Source: Sphingomonas kyeonggiensis (GTDB taxonomy: Bacteria > Pseudomonadota > Alphaproteobacteria > Sphingomonadales > Sphingomonadaceae). Taken from it: a stretch of 64,000 nt of DNA. Numbering within the stretch: the first letter of the stretch is position 1; every line of letters starts with the position of its first letter. Of the stretch, positions 8,975 to 16,814 are shown one piece after another. The notes beneath the pieces were generated by a model. That model saw nothing but the letters and a program-made list of their open reading frames with translations. It did no database searches and was not told where the DNA came from. A program made the translations under genes and the position numbers. The DNA is taken from the NCBI RefSeq assembly GCF_014196745.1, contig NZ_JACIEH010000003.1, positions 248,001 to 312,000 of the forward strand. The letters are read 5' to 3'.

Positions 8975-9304
8975 GGCCCGTTCCTAAAACAATAAAGAAT
9001 GAATCTAGAGATTGTTGGAGTCTGTTGGCGCGTGGAAACCGGGGCTTATGGAATCGTCCGCGCGTTGCCAACAGTTTGACTCTCGCTGTCCCGCGGGAAT
9101 CCTCGGATTCGGGATCGCCGTCCCCGATATCAACAGCCTGTGGATTGGAATCACAAGCTGGGGATGCGGGTGTGGACGAATCACCAGCGGAGTCATCAAA
9201 CTGACCCGATTGGTTCGTGCGCCGGGTTGCGCTAGTGGCTGTCAGCCATGTTTTCCACAGATTCACCCCCAGTGGCGCTCTGCGCCTTCCCCAAGGGTCA
9301 CTGA
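8975..9304. other. oriC: Candidate chromosomal replication origin (oriC) between hemE and ppsR
   Basis: A 330-bp gene-free region between divergent hemE and ppsR. This hemE-flanking interval is where origins lie in Caulobacter and Rickettsia. It contains a perfect DnaA box TTTTCCACA (9251-9259, matching TTWTNCACA), weaker two-mismatch boxes near 9022-9045, 9139-9147 and 9170-9178, an AT-rich patch at 8984-9008 and ten GANTC sites. IR pairs CTGTTGGC/GCCAACAG (9022/9067) and GAATCC/GGATTC (9097-9110) are also present. Surrounding genes point away on both sides. No CtrA site of the TTAA-N7-TTAA form was seen. Origin function is inferred. Confidence 0.72.
9251..9259 (+). promoter_or_regulatory. 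DnaA box
   Basis: TTTTCCACA fully matches the TTWTNCACA DnaA-box consensus. It lies 46 bp before the ppsR start, inside the candidate origin. It is the only perfect box seen there. Confidence 0.6.
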
Positions 9305-10126
9305 ATGCGGCTTCACCTCCACCTCCTCTCCGATTCCACCGGCGAGACGCTGGAGAACATCGCCAAGGCGGCGCTCGCCCAATATGACGATGTCGAAACG
9401 CTCCGCCATTTCTGGCCGATGGTGCGCAGCGAAGCGCATCTCGAGCGCATCCTCCAGGAGATCGCCCAGAATCCCGGGCTGGTGCTCTACACGCTGGTGA
9501 ACCCCGAGATCCGCCGCACGCTGGAAAGCCGCTGCAGGGCGATGGGCCTGCCCGCGATCGCCCCGCTCGATCCTGTCAACCACGCCCTGTCCAACCTGCT
9601 CGGCCAGGAGGCGAAGGCGCGGCCCGGCCGGCAACATACCCTGGACGCAGCCTATTTCGCCCGCGTCGATGCGATCCAGTTCACCATCGCGCATGACGAC
9701 GGGCTGCTCGCCGAGGATTGGGAAGAGGCCGACATCCTCCTCGCCGGCGTCTCGCGCTCGTCCAAGACGCCGACGTCGATCTATCTCGCCAATCGCGGCT
9801 ACAAGACCGCCAACATCCCGATCGTGGTGGAATCCCCGCCGCCGGCCGAGCTGTTCGGCCTCAAGCATCCCCTGATCGTCGGCCTTACCACCAGCGCCGA
9901 CCGGCTGATCCAGATCCGCCGCAACCGGCTGCTCTCGCTGAACCAGGCGACCGAGACGAGCTATGTCGAGCAGGACGCGGTGACGCGCGAAGTCGCCTTT
10001 GCCCGGCGGATGTTCGCCGACAATGGCTGGCCGGTGATCGACGTGACGCGCCGCTCGATCGAGGAGACCGCGGCGGCGATCATCCAGCTGTGCAACGAAC
10101 GGACCCTAGAGAAAGGCGCCCAGTGA
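9305..10126 (+). CDS. ppsR: Pyruvate, phosphate dikinase regulatory protein (DUF299 kinase/phosphorylase)
   Basis: Bifunctional ADP-dependent kinase and Pi-dependent phosphorylase that switches pyruvate phosphate dikinase or PEP synthase off and on. 273 aa, normal length. The P-loop-like nucleotide site is GVSRSSKTPTS (residues 148-158), and the family start LHLLSDSTGETLENIAKAAL is intact. It is the hemE-neighbouring 'RP001' gene of alphaproteobacterial origins. Its TGA overlaps the GTG of maf by 2 nt, beginning a tightly coupled run. The target enzyme is not in the window. Confidence 0.95.
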   Translation: MRLHLHLLSDSTGETLENIAKAALAQYDDVETLRHFWPMVRSEAHLERILQEIAQNPGLVLYTLVNPEIRRTLESRCRAMGLPAIAPLDPVNHALSNLLGQEAKARPGRQHTLDAAYFARVDAIQFTIAHDDGLLAEDWEEADILLAGVSRSSKTPTSIYLANRGYKTANIPIVVESPPPAELFGLKHPLIVGLTTSADRLIQIRRNRLLSLNQATETSYVEQDAVTREVAFARRMFADNGWPVIDVTRRSIEETAAAIIQLCNERTLEKGAQ

Positions 10127-10719
10127 AACTCGTACTCGCTTCGCAAAGCGCATCGCGCCGCGCGATGCTAAATGATGCCGGTGTGCCGCATGAAGCCGTG
10201 ACGGCACAGGTCGACGAAGCCTCGGCCAAGCAATCCCTGCTCGCCTCCGGCATCTCGCCGCGCGATCTTGCCGACGCGCTGGCCGAGCTGAAGGCTTTGA
10301 AGGTATCCGGCCTGGTGCCGGCTGCCCTGGTCCTGGGCGGGGATTCGCTGGTCGCGCTCGACGACGGCACGCTGCTCGACAAGCCGGAGAGCCGCGAACA
10401 GGCTGCGGACCATCTCCGCCGCATGTCGGGCAGGACGCACGATATCTACAGCGCCGCGGTGATCGCCGAGGGCGGCCGCGCGGTGTGGCGCCATGTCGAC
10501 CGCGCCAAGCTGCACGTTCGCCCGCTCTCCGAAAAGTTCATCGAGGAATATCTCGATGTGGAATGGCCCGCGATCGCCGGCTGTGTCGGCTGCTTCCGCA
10601 TCGAAGGGCCCGGCGTCCAGCTGTTCAGCCGCACCGATGGCAGCCAGTTCACCATCCTCGGCATGCCGCTGCTGCCGATCCTCTCTTATCTGCGTACCCG
10701 CGGAGTTCTGACGTCATGA
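10123..10719 (+). CDS. maf: Maf family nucleotide pyrophosphatase
   Basis: Maf/YceF-like nucleoside triphosphate pyrophosphatase of 198 aa, thought to hydrolyse non-canonical or modified nucleotides and linked to division arrest. The N-terminal signature VLASQSASRRAML is intact, and the central VLGGDSLVALDDG holds the catalytic Asp. The start is GTG at 10123, overlapping the ppsR stop, chosen because it begins right at the family N-terminus. The stop overlaps aroE by 4 nt. Confidence 0.95.
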   Translation: MKLVLASQSASRRAMLNDAGVPHEAVTAQVDEASAKQSLLASGISPRDLADALAELKALKVSGLVPAALVLGGDSLVALDDGTLLDKPESREQAADHLRRMSGRTHDIYSAAVIAEGGRAVWRHVDRAKLHVRPLSEKFIEEYLDVEWPAIAGCVGCFRIEGPGVQLFSRTDGSQFTILGMPLLPILSYLRTRGVLTS

Positions 10720-11525
10720 CTGTCCATGCCGAAGTGATCGGCGACCCGATCGCCCAGTCCAAGTCGCCGCTGATCCACGGCTTCTGGCTGAAGCAGCTCG
10801 GCATCGAGGCCGAGTACAGGCGCGCGCACGTGAAGCCGGAGGCGCTGGCCGGCTATTTCGAAGCGCGCAAGGCCGATCCCGACTGGCGCGGCTGCAACAT
10901 CACCATTCCCCACAAGCAGGCGGCGCTCGAATTCGTCGAGGATCGTGGCGGCATCCGGGAATCGATCGGTGCGATCAACACGGTGGTGCGCGCCGAGGAC
11001 GGGGCGCTGGTCGGCACCAATACCGATGCCGGTGGCTTCTATGCGCCGATCGCCGGGCTCGATCTCGACGGCAAGCATGCCGTGGTGATCGGTGCCGGCG
11101 GCGCGGCGCGGGCGATCCTGTTCGCGCTGTCCAAGGTCGGCATCGGCCGGGTGACACTGCTCAACCGCAATGTCCTGAAGGGCGCGGCGCTGCTTTCCAG
11201 CTTCGGCATCAAGGGCGAGGCGCTGCCGCTCAATGCCAGGCTCCCCGCCGCCCAGCTGCTGGTCAACGCCAGCGCGCTCGGCATGGTCGGCCAGCCGCCG
11301 CTCGAGGTCGACCTGTCGCCCCTGCCCGAGGACGCCGTCGTCTATGACGCGGTCTATGCCCCGCTCGAGACCGATCTGCTCACCCAGGCGCGCGATCGCG
11401 AGCTCGATACGGTGGACGGTCTCGAGATGCTGGTCGGCCAGGCCGCCCTTGCCTTCGAGCTGTTCTTCGGTGCCGAGCCGCCGCGCGACCGCGACGACGA
11501 ACTGCGCGCGCTGCTGACGTCATGA
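10716..11525 (+). CDS. aroE: Shikimate dehydrogenase (NADP+)
   Basis: Reduces 3-dehydroshikimate to shikimate in aromatic amino acid biosynthesis. 269 aa. Substrate site SKSPLIHGFWL (from about residue 15), catalytic Lys in NITIPHK, Asp in NTDAGGF and the nucleotide-binding GAGGAARA are all present. The ATG overlaps the maf stop (ATGA). coaE begins 10 bp after its stop. The maf-aroE-coaE-dnaQ order next to the origin is common in alphaproteobacteria. Confidence 0.97.
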   Translation: MTVHAEVIGDPIAQSKSPLIHGFWLKQLGIEAEYRRAHVKPEALAGYFEARKADPDWRGCNITIPHKQAALEFVEDRGGIRESIGAINTVVRAEDGALVGTNTDAGGFYAPIAGLDLDGKHAVVIGAGGAARAILFALSKVGIGRVTLLNRNVLKGAALLSSFGIKGEALPLNARLPAAQLLVNASALGMVGQPPLEVDLSPLPEDAVVYDAVYAPLETDLLTQARDRELDTVDGLEMLVGQAALAFELFFGAEPPRDRDDELRALLTS

Positions 11526-11535
11526 TCGTGCGCCG

Positions 11536-12129
11536 ATGATTGTTCTGGGCCTCACCGGGTCGATCGGCATGGGCAAGTCGACCGTGGCGGCGATGTTCGC
11601 CGAGCTTGGCGTGCCGGTGTTCGACGCCGATGCCGAGGTCCACAAGCTCCAGGGCCCGGGCGGCGCGCTGGTCGCCGAGATCGAGGCGGAATTCCCCGAC
11701 ACCACCACCGCGCTGGGGGTCGATCGCACCCTGTTGCGCGAGGCGGTGCTCGCCGATCCCACTGCCTTTGCCCGGCTCGAGGCGATCATCCACCCCGCCG
11801 TGACCGATGCGCGCAATGCCTTTCTCGATTCGAATCGCGACCGGCCGCTGGTCGTGCTCGACGTGCCCCTGCTGTTCGAAGCCGGCGGCTGGAAGCATGT
11901 CGACAAGATCGCGGTGGTCTCGGCCCCGCCCGAGGTCCAGCGCGAACGCGTGCTCGCCCGGCCGGGCATGACGGTTGCACGATTCGAGGCGATTCTCGCC
12001 CGCCAGCTTCCCGATGCGGAGAAACGCGCCCGCGCCGACTTCGTGATCCCCACCGGCGTGCCGATCGGGGAGACCCGTGCGGCAGTACGTGATGTCACTG
12101 CTTGCCTAGTCGGCCCGGCAGTAGGATAA
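11536..12129 (+). CDS. coaE: Dephospho-CoA kinase
   Basis: Last step of coenzyme A synthesis, phosphorylating the 3'-hydroxyl of dephospho-CoA. 197 aa. P-loop GLTGSIGMGKSTVA at residues 5-18, then the conserved FDADAEVH region and DVPLLFEAG of the lid/CoA site. The ATG at 11536 begins exactly at the family N-terminus. dnaQ follows after 7 bp. Confidence 0.97.
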   Translation: MIVLGLTGSIGMGKSTVAAMFAELGVPVFDADAEVHKLQGPGGALVAEIEAEFPDTTTALGVDRTLLREAVLADPTAFARLEAIIHPAVTDARNAFLDSNRDRPLVVLDVPLLFEAGGWKHVDKIAVVSAPPEVQRERVLARPGMTVARFEAILARQLPDAEKRARADFVIPTGVPIGETRAAVRDVTACLVGPAVG

Positions 12130-12136
12130 GTGACAA

Positions 12137-12829
12137 ATGCGTGAAATCGTGTTCGACACCGAAACCACCGGGCTCAGCTTCTCGGGTGGCGATCGGCTGG
12201 TCGAGATCGGGTGTGTCGAGCTGGTCAACCGGGTGATGACCGGGCGCAATTTCCACGCCTATATCAATCCCCAGCGGCCGATGCCGATCGAGGCGTTCAA
12301 CGTCCACGGCCTGTCGGACGTGTTCCTCTCGGACAAGCCGCTGTTCGAGGATGTGGTCGAGGGCATGCTCGAGTTCATCGGCGACAGCCCGATGATCGCG
12401 CACAACGCCAATTTCGACTTCGGCTTCATCAACGGCGAGCTGAAGCGCAGCGGTCGGCCGATCGTCGATCTCGGCCGCATGGTCGACACGCTGGCGATCG
12501 CTCGGGTCAAGCATCCCGGCGCCAAGCACACACTCGACGCGCTTTGCACGCGCTATGGCATCGATCTCACCCAGCGCACCCTGCACGGGGCGCTGATCGA
12601 CGCCTCGCTGCTTGCGCAGGTCTATGTCGAGCTGACCGGCGGTCGGCAGATCACTCTGGGCCTCGCGGTCGACGCGCCGGTGATGCGCGAGACCGCCGCG
12701 GAGGCCCCAACGCGGGTACATGTGCGTCCCGCGCGCCAGTTTGCGGCCAGTGCGGCGGAACTCGAACGCCACGCGGCCTTTCTCTCTAAGATGGAGGAGC
12801 CACTCTGGGGCGCCGCCCCGACCAATTGA
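12137..12829 (+). CDS. dnaQ: DNA polymerase III epsilon subunit, 3'-5' exonuclease
   Basis: Proofreading subunit of the replicative polymerase. 230 aa. Exonuclease motifs are visible: Exo I FDTETTG (Asp7, Glu9), Exo II HNANFDFGF and Exo III HGALIDASLLAQVY with the catalytic His and Asp. The C-terminal tail would bind the alpha subunit. Fits the origin-proximal cluster. Confidence 0.96.
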   Translation: MREIVFDTETTGLSFSGGDRLVEIGCVELVNRVMTGRNFHAYINPQRPMPIEAFNVHGLSDVFLSDKPLFEDVVEGMLEFIGDSPMIAHNANFDFGFINGELKRSGRPIVDLGRMVDTLAIARVKHPGAKHTLDALCTRYGIDLTQRTLHGALIDASLLAQVYVELTGGRQITLGLAVDAPVMRETAAEAPTRVHVRPARQFAASAAELERHAAFLSKMEEPLWGAAPTN

Positions 12830-12839
12830 TCCCCGGCAG

Positions 12840-12853
12840 TTGACCGCGGTCAA
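12840..12853. promoter_or_regulatory. 14-bp perfect palindrome upstream of hpf
   Basis: TTGACCGCGGTCAA is a perfect dyad in the 75-bp gap between dnaQ and hpf, 52 bp before the hpf ATG. It could be an operator for a dimeric regulator. No regulator is known for it and its role is inferred only from position and symmetry. Confidence 0.4.
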
Positions 12854-12904
12854 TCGGTTCGGGCTTCGGCCCAGCTAAACTCCTCGAACAAGTGGAGGTG
12901 AAAA

Positions 12905-13492
12905 ATGGACATCCGGGTTTCTGGGCATCAGGTCGAGACCGGCGCCGCGCTCAAGGCGCAGGTCAACGAACGACTCCAGGGGATAGCCGACAAATATTTC
13001 TCGCGGGCGCTCTCCTCCCAGGCGACCTTCGGCAAGGGGCCGCACGACAATGGCTTCACCTGCGACATCGTGATGCACGTGATGCAGGGCCTCGTCCTCA
13101 AGGCCACCAACAAGGGCATGGAGGCGCATGGCGCCTTCGACGGTGCCGCCGACCGGATCGACAAGCAGCTGCGCCGCTACACGCGCCGGCTCAAGGACCG
13201 GCAGAATGGCGTGGTCAACGCGTTCGCCGAGAATGGCGCCTATGACAACAACGCCGGCTACACGCTGTTCCAGGAAGCGGAAGAAGAGGCCGAGCCCTCG
13301 GATGCGCCGCTGATCATCGCCGAGACCCGGGTCGATGTGCCGGATGCCACCGTTTCGGATGCAGTTATGATGCTCGACCTCCGCAACACCAACGCGCTGC
13401 TGTTCCGAAATAGCGCGACAGGTGCCCATAACATGGTCTATCGGCGCGGCGACGGGACGATCGGCTGGGTGGAACCCAATCGCGCCGCCTGA
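12905..13492 (+). CDS. hpf: Ribosome hibernation-promoting factor, long form
   Basis: Binds idle 70S ribosomes; the long form drives 100S dimers. 195 aa, with the N-terminal S30AE domain (MDIRVSGHQVETGAALKAQV) and the C-terminal dimerisation domain (NTNALLFRNSATGAHNMVYRR then GTIGWVEP). The SD GGAGGTG sits 7 nt before the ATG. In many proteobacteria hpf and ptsN follow rpoN; here rpoN is absent and dnaQ precedes. Confidence 0.95.
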   Translation: MDIRVSGHQVETGAALKAQVNERLQGIADKYFSRALSSQATFGKGPHDNGFTCDIVMHVMQGLVLKATNKGMEAHGAFDGAADRIDKQLRRYTRRLKDRQNGVVNAFAENGAYDNNAGYTLFQEAEEEAEPSDAPLIIAETRVDVPDATVSDAVMMLDLRNTNALLFRNSATGAHNMVYRRGDGTIGWVEPNRAA

Positions 13493-13528
13493 GTAGTAGG
13501 GTCTGGGGCGGACCTAACTGGAATATCG

Positions 13529-13996
13529 ATGACGACGATCCATGAATTGCTCGTGCCGGAGGCAGTGCTTTCCGGCGTGAGTGTTGCCAGCAAGAAGGCG
13601 CTGTTCGCAGCGCTGGGGGCAGCCGCCGCCGAGGCCTATGGCCTCGACGCGCGCGCTGTCGCCGAGACCCTGACCGCCCGCGAGAAGCTCGGTTCGACCG
13701 GCTTCGGCGCGGGTATCGCCATCCCGCACGGCAAGCTCGATGCGATCCGCCGCGTCTGCGGCGTGTTCGTGCGGCTGGAGAAGCCGGTCGATTTCGGCGC
13801 GGTGGACGAACTGCCCGTCGATCTCGTCTTCATGCTGCTCTCGCCGGTGGGCGCGGGTGCCGAGCATCTCAAGGCCCTGGCCTGCGTCTCGCGGCTGCTG
13901 CGCGACAAGGGCGTGGCCGCCAAGCTGCGCGGTGCCGGCTCGCACGATGCGCTCTATGCGCTGCTCGCCGGCGTGGAGGCGCGTGACGCTGCCTGA
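13529..13996 (+). CDS. ptsN: PTS IIA-like nitrogen-regulatory protein PtsN
   Basis: EIIA-Ntr of the nitrogen phosphotransferase relay, which controls K+ handling and nutrient responses. 155 aa with the phosphorylated His67 in GIAIPHGKLDAI. The next gene starts inside its 3' end (14-nt overlap), so translation is probably coupled. PtsP and NPr are not in the window. Confidence 0.95.
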   Translation: MTTIHELLVPEAVLSGVSVASKKALFAALGAAAAEAYGLDARAVAETLTAREKLGSTGFGAGIAIPHGKLDAIRRVCGVFVRLEKPVDFGAVDELPVDLVFMLLSPVGAGAEHLKALACVSRLLRDKGVAAKLRGAGSHDALYALLAGVEARDAA

Positions 13997-14459
13997 ACCG
14001 ATCGGGCCCGAAGTCAGTGGCGCGGAGGCTCATTTCCGCGCCCTGGAATCGCTCTATGCGGCGGCGCCGATCAACCGGTTGTTCGAGTCCGTGCTCGAGA
14101 TTCCCGAGCCTGGCCTTGCGCGTATCCGCTTCACGATAGACGAGCGCTATTTCCACGCGGCCGGTGCGGCGCACGGCACGAGCTATTTCAAGATGCTCGA
14201 CGATGCCGCCTTCTACGCGGTCAACAGCCTGGTCACCGATCGCTTCGTGCTGACCACCCAGTTCAACCTGCTGCTCACCAAGCCGCTCGGTCCCGGGCCG
14301 GTGGTGGCGGAGGGGCGTTGGGTGAGCGGCCAGCGGCGCGTGTTCGTCGGCGAAGCGCGGCTGATCGATGCGACCGGCGAGGAAGCCGCACGCGGCACGG
14401 GCACCTTCATGCGCTCGCGCATCCCGCTCGCCTCGCTGCCCGGCTACGCCCAGGGCTGA
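13983..14459 (+). CDS. PaaI-family hotdog-fold thioesterase
   Basis: A 158-aa single hotdog-domain protein. The conserved region FHAAGAAHGTSYFKMLDDAAFYAVNSLV matches the HG...D helix of the PaaI/YiiD thioesterase group. A GTG start at 13983 is chosen because the similarity begins soon after and a long upstream extension would overlap ptsN almost fully. It overlaps ptsN by 14 nt and the next gene by 1 nt. The acyl-CoA substrate is unknown. Confidence 0.88.
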   Translation: MTLPEPIGPEVSGAEAHFRALESLYAAAPINRLFESVLEIPEPGLARIRFTIDERYFHAAGAAHGTSYFKMLDDAAFYAVNSLVTDRFVLTTQFNLLLTKPLGPGPVVAEGRWVSGQRRVFVGEARLIDATGEEAARGTGTFMRSRIPLASLPGYAQG

Positions 14460-14797
14460 TGGCACGGCTCGCCACCGGGCTGCTCGTCAATGCGCTGATC
14501 CGCCGTGCCGAGGGCGCGGGTGGCAGCGCGATGGTGCTCGCCAAAGGCGATGCGACGGCGGGGGCGGTGTTGCTCCTGCTGGTCGAGCGCGGCGCCAATC
14601 CGCGCTTCGTCGAACGTGGCCTGGGGCCGGACGGAAGTGCTGCGCTGATCGCTTCCGGACCTCGCGAATTCGCCGATGACGGCGAAGTTACTGCCTATTG
14701 GAGGCGGCGTCGCGCGCGCGATTCCGATCTCTGGGTGGTGGAACTGGATATCGCGCAGGCGGAACGGTTCGCCGCTGAAACATTCACGATCAATTGA
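14459..14797 (+). CDS. DUF1491 family protein
   Basis: A 112-aa protein beginning MARLATGLLVNALIRRAEGAGG. It matches the alphaproteobacterial DUF1491 family, function unknown. The mid-region holds conserved WRRRRARDSDLWVVELD. ATG overlaps the thioesterase stop by one base (TGATG). No signal peptide. Confidence 0.85.
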   Translation: MARLATGLLVNALIRRAEGAGGSAMVLAKGDATAGAVLLLLVERGANPRFVERGLGPDGSAALIASGPREFADDGEVTAYWRRRRARDSDLWVVELDIAQAERFAAETFTIN

Positions 14798-14953
14798 CAT
14801 ATGGGCGCCTAGCGGCGAAAGGCCCGCGCTACATCAATCGCGTTGTGCTGCCCGGGGTGTGAAGTCGGTCGGTTACGCAGTCGGGGGGGAAGCCCGGCGG
14901 TCCTGAGAAGAAAACGGGCCGGCCGCGCACCAACCGCACAGCAACGAAGCCTA

Positions 14954-15598
14954 ATGAAGTTCATCCATCGCGCCGCGTGCTTCGCGGCCGTGACTTTCTG
15001 CGCTGGCGCACTTGCGAATGCCGCCACGCTCGATGTGACCCTGAACGCGCAGGATGCGCCCATTCAGGCGGTCAACACGCTGGAACACCAGGTTGTTCCC
15101 ACGCCGGCCCCCCAGGCCGCGCCGGTCGCCCTTCCGAAGGGCGAAATCGTCCAGCAGATCCCCGATGCGGATACGGACGAAGAAGATTTCGAATCCCTCT
15201 CCGAAGCCGTCGCCGCCCAGGATGCGCCCGCGTCGCTCGACAGCGAGCTCAATTGCCTTGCCGTCAGCGTCTATTACGAAGCCAAGAGCGAGCCGCTTGC
15301 CGGCCAGCTTGCCGTGGCGGACGTGATCCTCAACCGCACCGAATCCGGCCGCTTCCCGCGCTCGGTCTGCGGGGTCGTCACCCAGCGCGGCCAGTTCTCC
15401 TTCGTGCGCGGCGGCAAGCTGCCGACCCCGCCGGCCAATGGCCAGTGGAAGAAGGCACTCGCCGTGGCCCAGGTCGCGATGAAGGAGCAGTGGGATTCAC
15501 CGGTCCCCGAGGCGCTCTATTTCCATGCTCGTTATGTGAATCCGAGCTGGAAGCGTGCCCGTGTCGGCTCGGTGGGCAACCACGTTTTCTATCGCTGA
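14954..15598 (+). CDS. Cell wall hydrolase, SleB family, exported
   Basis: A 214-aa secreted protein. A signal peptide (CFAAVTFCAGALANA) is followed by a Pro/Ala-rich linker of about 70 residues and a C-terminal SleB-like hydrolase domain with the catalytic Glu in VSVYYEAKSE and the VILNR, VCGVV and QFSF motifs. It probably acts as a lytic transglycosylase or amidase-like enzyme on peptidoglycan. It has 156 bp of upstream sequence of its own. Confidence 0.9.
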   Translation: MKFIHRAACFAAVTFCAGALANAATLDVTLNAQDAPIQAVNTLEHQVVPTPAPQAAPVALPKGEIVQQIPDADTDEEDFESLSEAVAAQDAPASLDSELNCLAVSVYYEAKSEPLAGQLAVADVILNRTESGRFPRSVCGVVTQRGQFSFVRGGKLPTPPANGQWKKALAVAQVAMKEQWDSPVPEALYFHARYVNPSWKRARVGSVGNHVFYR

Positions 15599-15648
15599 GC
15601 CGAGTCGCGGGGTTTCCTGCGTTCGCCTAATGTTCTAAACCGCCGGGG

Positions 15649-16131
15649 ATGAACTCTCCGGCCGTTTCGATTCAGCCAGACCCGTTGATCGCCGCCGATG
15701 TGGCGCGCGGAGTAACGCGGCTCCTCCTCCGCCACGACTGCGTGGCCCTGGCCGAAGTGCCGCTCGAAGGCGGTCGTCGCGCCGACCTGATGGCGATCGA
15801 TTCCCGCGGCAACATCGTCATCGTCGAGATCAAGGTCTCGCGTGCAGATCTGCTCGGCGACGGGAAGTGGACCGATTATCTCGCGCATTGCGACCGGTTC
15901 TTTTGGGCGGTGCCGGAGGGATTCGATCTGCGCCCGTTCGAGCAGGAAAACTTCCTGCCCTCGCGTGCCGGATTGATCGTTGCGGACCGTTATGACGCGG
16001 CGGTGATGCGCGAGGCGGCGACAATGCCCCTGCCCGCGCCGACGCGCAGGAAATGCACCCTGGCCTTCGCCCGGCGCGCCGCGCGCCGGGTCATCCAGAT
16101 CCTCGATCCGGAAGCCGAGTCCGGCTTCTAG
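15649..16131 (+). CDS. mmcB: MmcB family DNA repair protein
   Basis: A 160-aa protein with a PD-(D/E)XK-like nuclease core: ADLMAID, then IVEIKVSRADLLGDGKW. This matches MmcB, a damage-linked protein described in Caulobacter, found mainly in alphaproteobacteria. It converges with the ankyrin protein gene, the two 3' ends overlapping by 4 nt. Confidence 0.88.
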   Translation: MNSPAVSIQPDPLIAADVARGVTRLLLRHDCVALAEVPLEGGRRADLMAIDSRGNIVIVEIKVSRADLLGDGKWTDYLAHCDRFFWAVPEGFDLRPFEQENFLPSRAGLIVADRYDAAVMREAATMPLPAPTRRKCTLAFARRAARRVIQILDPEAESGF

Positions 16132-16745
16132 AGCTTCGGGCCGGCCGGCGCCGCGCTGCCGCTGGCCTTGCCGCCCTTGGCGGCTTCGGCGAGCAGCTTG
16201 GCGATCTGCGGATAGCGTGCCTCGTCCCGGGCATAGTCGCGGGCCGACTTGCCGGTGACGTTGTCGGTGCGGTCCGGATTGGCGCCCGCGTCGAGCAGCT
16301 CGCGCACCACATTGATGTCATGGACCTGCACCGCGCGGATCAGCGGCGTCTCGCCGCTCATGTTCGCGAGATTCACATTGGCGCCGTACTTGATCAGGAT
16401 CTGCACGCCCTCGTCCCAGCCGCGCTCGGCGGCGATGAGCAGCGCGGTGTTGCCGCGGCCGTCCTGCAGGTTGGCGTTGATGTCGTCCTGCTGGAGCAGC
16501 ACGCGCAGATAGGTCGAGTCGCTGCGCTTGGTGACGATGTGCAGCGCACCCTCGCCGGTGTTGCGATCCTTGGTGTTGACGATGCGGAGCGACTTGTTCT
16601 CCAGATACTTGTTCACCTTGCTGCCGTCCGTCTCGCGGATGGCATTGAGGAAATTGTAGCTGTCGGAGAATTGCTGGGCCGATGCGGGCACGGCGGCGAG
16701 CATCAGCAGGGCGGCGCCGGCGGCGCCCAATACGCGAACGGTCAT
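16128..16745 (-). CDS. Exported ankyrin-repeat protein
   Basis: A 205-aa protein with a signal peptide (LGAAGAALLMLAAVPASAQQ) and about four ankyrin repeats, for example GNTALLIAAERGWDEGVQIL and GETPLIRAVQVHDINVVREL. It is probably a periplasmic protein-interaction partner. The target is unknown. The ATG at 16745 is preferred over one 12 codons upstream, because the signal peptide follows it directly. Confidence 0.88.
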   Translation of the reverse strand: MTVRVLGAAGAALLMLAAVPASAQQFSDSYNFLNAIRETDGSKVNKYLENKSLRIVNTKDRNTGEGALHIVTKRSDSTYLRVLLQQDDINANLQDGRGNTALLIAAERGWDEGVQILIKYGANVNLANMSGETPLIRAVQVHDINVVRELLDAGANPDRTDNVTGKSARDYARDEARYPQIAKLLAEAAKGGKASGSAAPAGPKL

Positions 16746-16814
16746 GTGTTTGCCCAAACCCCATAGCGGCAGTGCTTGCAAGCCCCGAACTATCAGATCA
16801 TGGCTGGCGATACC

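Noticed and set aside
8975..9304. CtrA-binding sites (TTAA-N7-TTAA) in the origin
   Set aside because: No TTAA pairs with correct spacing were seen.
9012..9500. Plus-strand frame across the candidate origin
   Set aside because: It overlaps ppsR in another frame, has no SD or family and looks like chance in this region.
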